Assembly: GCA_937952395.1 (NCBI GenBank)
Contig: CALFYV010000239.1
Span: 1 to 9,456, forward strand
Source: an uncultured Bacteriovoracaceae bacterium
GTDB lineage: Bacteria > Bdellovibrionota > Bacteriovoracia > Bacteriovoracales > Bacteriovoracaceae
Reading direction: 5' to 3'
Length of the DNA stretch: 9,456 nt
Positions within the stretch are counted from its first letter, which is position 1. The number at the start of each line of letters is the position of its first letter. Position numbers and translations under genes: made by a program. Under the pieces are notes generated by a model. The model searched no databases. It was not told where the DNA came from and worked only from the letters and a program-made list of their open reading frames with translations. Below are positions 7,278-9,456 of this stretch, piece after piece.

Positions 7278-7687
7278 CAAGAGATCTCCAAATGACTAGG
7301 GGGAAGTAAGCTTTCATCTTGAAAAAACTTTCCTTGGTAGAGATTTTCGTTGAAATTATCGAAAACAAATCCATCTTTATGAGTATCAGGATCAATTTGA
7401 TAGTCTAATTTACCAGCATGGGCATAGTAATGAGTAAATGGGTCCATATGCAAAGTAATTATACCGATTCCTGCAAATTCCATTTCAAGCACAATATCGT
7501 CTGGCAAGGCTTGGCCAAATCCTGTTTCATAAGTGAAGCCAGAGCAGCCTTTACCACCTATTTTAAGTCTGAAAACACAATCTTCTAAAGTGTAATCGTT
7601 CTCTTTAATCACTTTAATCTGCGCAGCTGCAAGATCGGTGAGAATAAAATTATTTTTTTGCCTTGGCAGTGACATGTTTATATCCAT
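7277..7687 (-). CDS. A-type iron-sulfur carrier-like protein (HesB/IscA/ErpA family) lacking the CxC ligands
   Basis: Family members (IscA, SufA, ErpA) carry Fe-S clusters to apoproteins in the cytoplasm using three cysteines: one in a GGxCSGF motif and two in a C-terminal CGCG motif. This 136-residue protein keeps the fold signatures: FRLKIGGKGCSGFTYETGF (39-57, Cys48 as first ligand), MDPFTHYYAHAGKLDYQ (81-97, the usual VDPxSxxYLxGxxxDY) and DGFVFDNFN (105-113, the usual GFxFxNPN). Where CGCG should follow it reads QGKF (118-121): both C-terminal cysteines are missing. Only one other cysteine, C37, is present. A tail of about 15 residues follows. The frame is open through this part and the neighbours look intact, so a simple frameshift is not evident. 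Met1 at 7687 has no clear ribosome site; Met5 at 7675, preceded by GGA at a 7-nt spacing, is a real alternative. It leads a two-gene operon with LysR. Family is clear; classical cluster-carrier function is doubtful. Confidence 0.87.
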   Translation of the reverse strand: MDINMSLPRQKNNFILTDLAAAQIKVIKENDYTLEDCVFRLKIGGKGCSGFTYETGFGQALPDDIVLEMEFAGIGIITLHMDPFTHYYAHAGKLDYQIDPDTHKDGFVFDNFNENLYQGKFFQDESLLPPSHLEIS

Positions 7688-7703
7688 TTACTAATATAGA
7701 AAT

Positions 7704-7719
7704 TAGATAGATCTTTCTA
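7704..7719. promoter_or_regulatory. 16-bp imperfect dyad between divergent genes, candidate operator
   Basis: TAGATAGATCTTTCTA is an inverted repeat with 14 of 16 positions symmetric around a central AGATCT. It lies midway between the carrier-like gene (minus strand) and the M61 peptidase gene (plus strand), just upstream of a possible minus-strand -10 (TATATT, 7693-7698). That is a typical place for a regulator to bind, and the LysR protein of the same operon is the simplest candidate. The even centre is not the classic odd-centred T-N11-A LysR box, so the regulator assignment is only a guess. Confidence 0.35.
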
Positions 7720-7720
7720 G

Positions 7721-7726
7721 CATAAT
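7721..7726 (+). promoter_or_regulatory. Possible -10 element for the M61 peptidase gene
   Basis: CATAAT matches the TATAAT consensus at five of six bases and lies 28 nt before the ATG at 7755. No recognisable -35 hexamer is found 16-18 nt upstream, so the element is weakly supported; it may depend on an activator bound at the adjacent dyad. Confidence 0.25.
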
Positions 7727-7740
7727 CATGAGTTCGACTC

Positions 7741-7746
7741 AAGGAG
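7741..7746 (+). promoter_or_regulatory. Strong ribosome binding site for the M61 peptidase
   Basis: AAGGAG lies 8 nt before the ATG at 7755. Another ATG at 7748 is only 1 nt from the site, is in a different frame and stops after nine codons, so the site selects ATG 7755. Confidence 0.8.
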
Positions 7747-7754
7747 AATGTATA

Positions 7755-9456
7755 ATGAGCTTAAACTATATCGCTGAAATCACTAATTCTGATTCCCATA
7801 TGATAAAAATTTCTGTCTCTGGCCAGAGAAAATCTCAAAATCAAATAAAAGCTTTTCTTCCATCCTGGTCGCCAGGCTCTTATCTGATGAGAGAATACTC
7901 TCGTCATATCAGAGGTTTAAAAGTCACAGATGATCAAGGTAAGCCTCTGTACTATCAACAAGAAGCCAAAGGAGCTTGGAGCATAGTTTGGAATCATCCT
8001 GAATTTTTATCTGAATCGAAAACATTTTCTATTGAGTATGAAATTTATGCTCATGAATTGACAGTCAGAACTTCTCATATTGATAATTCTCATGCTTTTT
8101 TACACGGCCCCTCACTTTTTATCGGAATAGAAGGCCAGGAGAATACTGCTCACCAAATTGAGTTTAAGTTTCCAGCTCTTTGGTCCAAATTAACCACTTC
8201 GTTAAAAGATATTTCAGATAAACGGGAACGTTTTATTTATGAGGCAAAAAATTATGATGAATTACTTGATTGTCCAATTGAGATAGGTTGTCATGAAACT
8301 GATGGTTTTATGGTTTCTGGCCTTGAGCATCACTTGGCCTTTTATGGTGAGAGTTATCCTCATCAATATAACTTGAAAGCTGATATAAAAAAAATTGTTG
8401 AATATGTAAGCCAGTTTGTGGGGGAAATTCCCTATGAAAGCTATACTTTTATCATTCACTTACTCAAGGATAAATTTGGTGGGCTTGAGCATAGCAGTTC
8501 TACTGTTCTACAATTTGATGGCAGGAAATTAAATAACCGAAAAGATTATTTGCAATGGCTTGCACTAGTTGCTCATGAATATTTTCACACTTGGAATATT
8601 AAGCGTATTCGCCCCAAGGAACTTGGTCCTTTTGATTATCAAAATGAAAACTACACTCGCATGTTATGGCTTGTAGAAGGTTTAACTAGTTTTGTGGATG
8701 AACTTTTTGTGTATCAAGCAGGCTTGTGTACGCTTGAAGAGTATTTAGGCGTACAAAAAAATAATCTTGTTCGTTATTATCAGACTGCGGGAAGAAAATT
8801 TCACTCGCTAGAGGAGAGTTCATTTAATGCATGGATAAAACTTTACAGACCAGATGAGAATAGCAAAAACTCTTCTGTGAGTTACTATTTAAAAGGAGGA
8901 TTAGTTTTTTCTATTCTTCATATAGAATTACTTGGGTACAAGAAATCTATTAAAGATTTTGTACATTTATTGTGGAAGCACTATAAACAAAATCCTGAGG
9001 TTGGAATAGTTAAATCAGAGGTCCTCTCGATCATTACAAATCTCTCAAATTCTAAGGTAGCCGAAAATTTTGATAAAATGATTTCCACTACAGAAGAGAT
9101 TGATTTTGAAAAGTATTATAAAAAAATAGGTGTTGGTTTTAAGTGGCAAAATGAGACGCCTATCAGCCTTGGTGCCCAATTTGAATTTCGTGGCGACAGG
9201 GTTATCATACTCTCAGTTGATTTAGATGAAGCTGCTTATCAATCGGGACTTAATGCTGGGGATGAAATTATTGCCATTAACAATCAAAGAGTTTTAAGAA
9301 TTGATATAGAAAATATTGCGCAACTTTTAAAAGAGGATACCTCTTATCTCTTTACCATTTCTCGGCTTGAAAAAATTCTTAATATTGAGGTGGTTGTGAA
9401 GAAGGCGCCAAGATTACTTGAGTCAGTTGTGCTCGAAGCGAGAGAACTGGCCGAGA
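7755..9456 (+). CDS. M61-family (glycyl aminopeptidase-like) metallopeptidase with PDZ domain (partial, 3' end beyond window)
   Basis: A zinc aminopeptidase of the M61 family, whose characterised members remove N-terminal glycine and, less well, alanine from peptides. My translation gives 567 residues, still open at the right edge; the family is usually around 600, so little is missing. The N-terminal beta domain (about 1-175) includes LPSWSPGSYLMREYSRHI (35-52), typical of the family. The catalytic domain holds GGLEH (242-246), the zinc motif HEYFHTWN (274-281: His274, His278 ligands, Glu275 catalytic) and the third ligand Glu308 in WLVEGLTSF, about 30 residues later as expected. The stretch YYLKGGLVFSILHIEL (377-392) also fits. 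A PDZ domain follows (about 470-550, with AAYQSGLNAGDEIIAIN). No signal peptide is visible, so a cytoplasmic role in peptide turnover is likely. It is transcribed divergently from the carrier-like/LysR operon. All catalytic residues are present. I found it by reading the frame from the ribosome site at 7741. Confidence 0.93.
   Translation, partial: MSLNYIAEITNSDSHMIKISVSGQRKSQNQIKAFLPSWSPGSYLMREYSRHIRGLKVTDDQGKPLYYQQEAKGAWSIVWNHPEFLSESKTFSIEYEIYAHELTVRTSHIDNSHAFLHGPSLFIGIEGQENTAHQIEFKFPALWSKLTTSLKDISDKRERFIYEAKNYDELLDCPIEIGCHETDGFMVSGLEHHLAFYGESYPHQYNLKADIKKIVEYVSQFVGEIPYESYTFIIHLLKDKFGGLEHSSSTVLQFDGRKLNNRKDYLQWLALVAHEYFHTWNIKRIRPKELGPFDYQNENYTRMLWLVEGLTSFVDELFVYQAGLCTLEEYLGVQKNNLVRYYQTAGRKFHSLEESSFNAWIKLYRPDENSKNSSVSYYLKGGLVFSILHIELLGYKKSIKDFVHLLWKHYKQNPEVGIVKSEVLSIITNLSNSKVAENFDKMISTTEEIDFEKYYKKIGVGFKWQNETPISLGAQFEFRGDRVIILSVDLDEAAYQSGLNAGDEIIAINNQRVLRIDIENIAQLLKEDTSYLFTISRLEKILNIEVVVKKAPRLLESVVLEARELAE

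Noticed and set aside
8262..8459. Minus-strand open frame inside the M61 peptidase gene
   Set aside because: It is antisense to a continuous frame with intact M61 catalytic motifs and has no recognisable product.

Overview
This 9.5 kb window is AT-rich chromosomal sequence from a Gram-negative bacterium. It shows a type II secretion (T2SS) secretin gene, a diderm lipoprotein signal, FG-GAP/ASPIC repeats and a mitochondrial-type very-long-chain acyl-CoA dehydrogenase. That mix, with the low GC and lysine/asparagine-rich proteins, fits the former deltaproteobacteria, perhaps a low-GC Bdellovibrionota such as the Bacteriovorax group. This placement is a judgement from gene style, not a database match. 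I see no rRNA, tRNA, CRISPR array, insertion sequence, phage gene or long repeat.

Layout. (1) Positions 1-2751, minus strand: gspC then gspD, the head of a T2SS operon. gspD runs off the left edge just as its secretin (outer-membrane channel) domain begins. (2) Positions 2752-2914: a divergent control region with a good extended -10 promoter for the rightward operon. (3) Positions 2915-6456, plus strand: a VLCAD/ACAD9-like acyl-CoA dehydrogenase and, 2 nt later, a lipoprotein with seven FG-GAP-type repeats and a C-terminal ASPIC/UnbV domain. (4) Positions 6453-7687, minus strand: an A-type iron-sulfur carrier-like gene followed by a LysR-type regulator whose start overlaps the carrier's stop. 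This pair converges on the lipoprotein gene with a 4-nt overlap of the two stop codons. (5) Positions 7688-7754: a short divergent control region holding a 16-bp imperfect dyad. (6) Positions 7755-9456, plus strand: an M61 glycyl-aminopeptidase-like protein with a PDZ domain, cut by the right edge.

How they fit together. GspC and GspD are direct partners: inner-membrane GspC contacts the periplasmic N-domains of the GspD secretin. The dehydrogenase would catalyse the first step of long-chain fatty acid beta-oxidation; its link to the coupled lipoprotein is unknown. The carrier-like protein and the LysR regulator are almost certainly co-expressed, and the dyad upstream is a candidate site for autoregulation.

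Most genes here are recognisable families and I do not see a clear new defence or mobile system. The points most worth a second look are the A-type carrier that lacks the C-terminal Cys-X-Cys metal ligands and is coupled to a LysR regulator, the roughly 130-residue basic cytosolic extension on GspC, and the dehydrogenase/ASPIC-lipoprotein pair.
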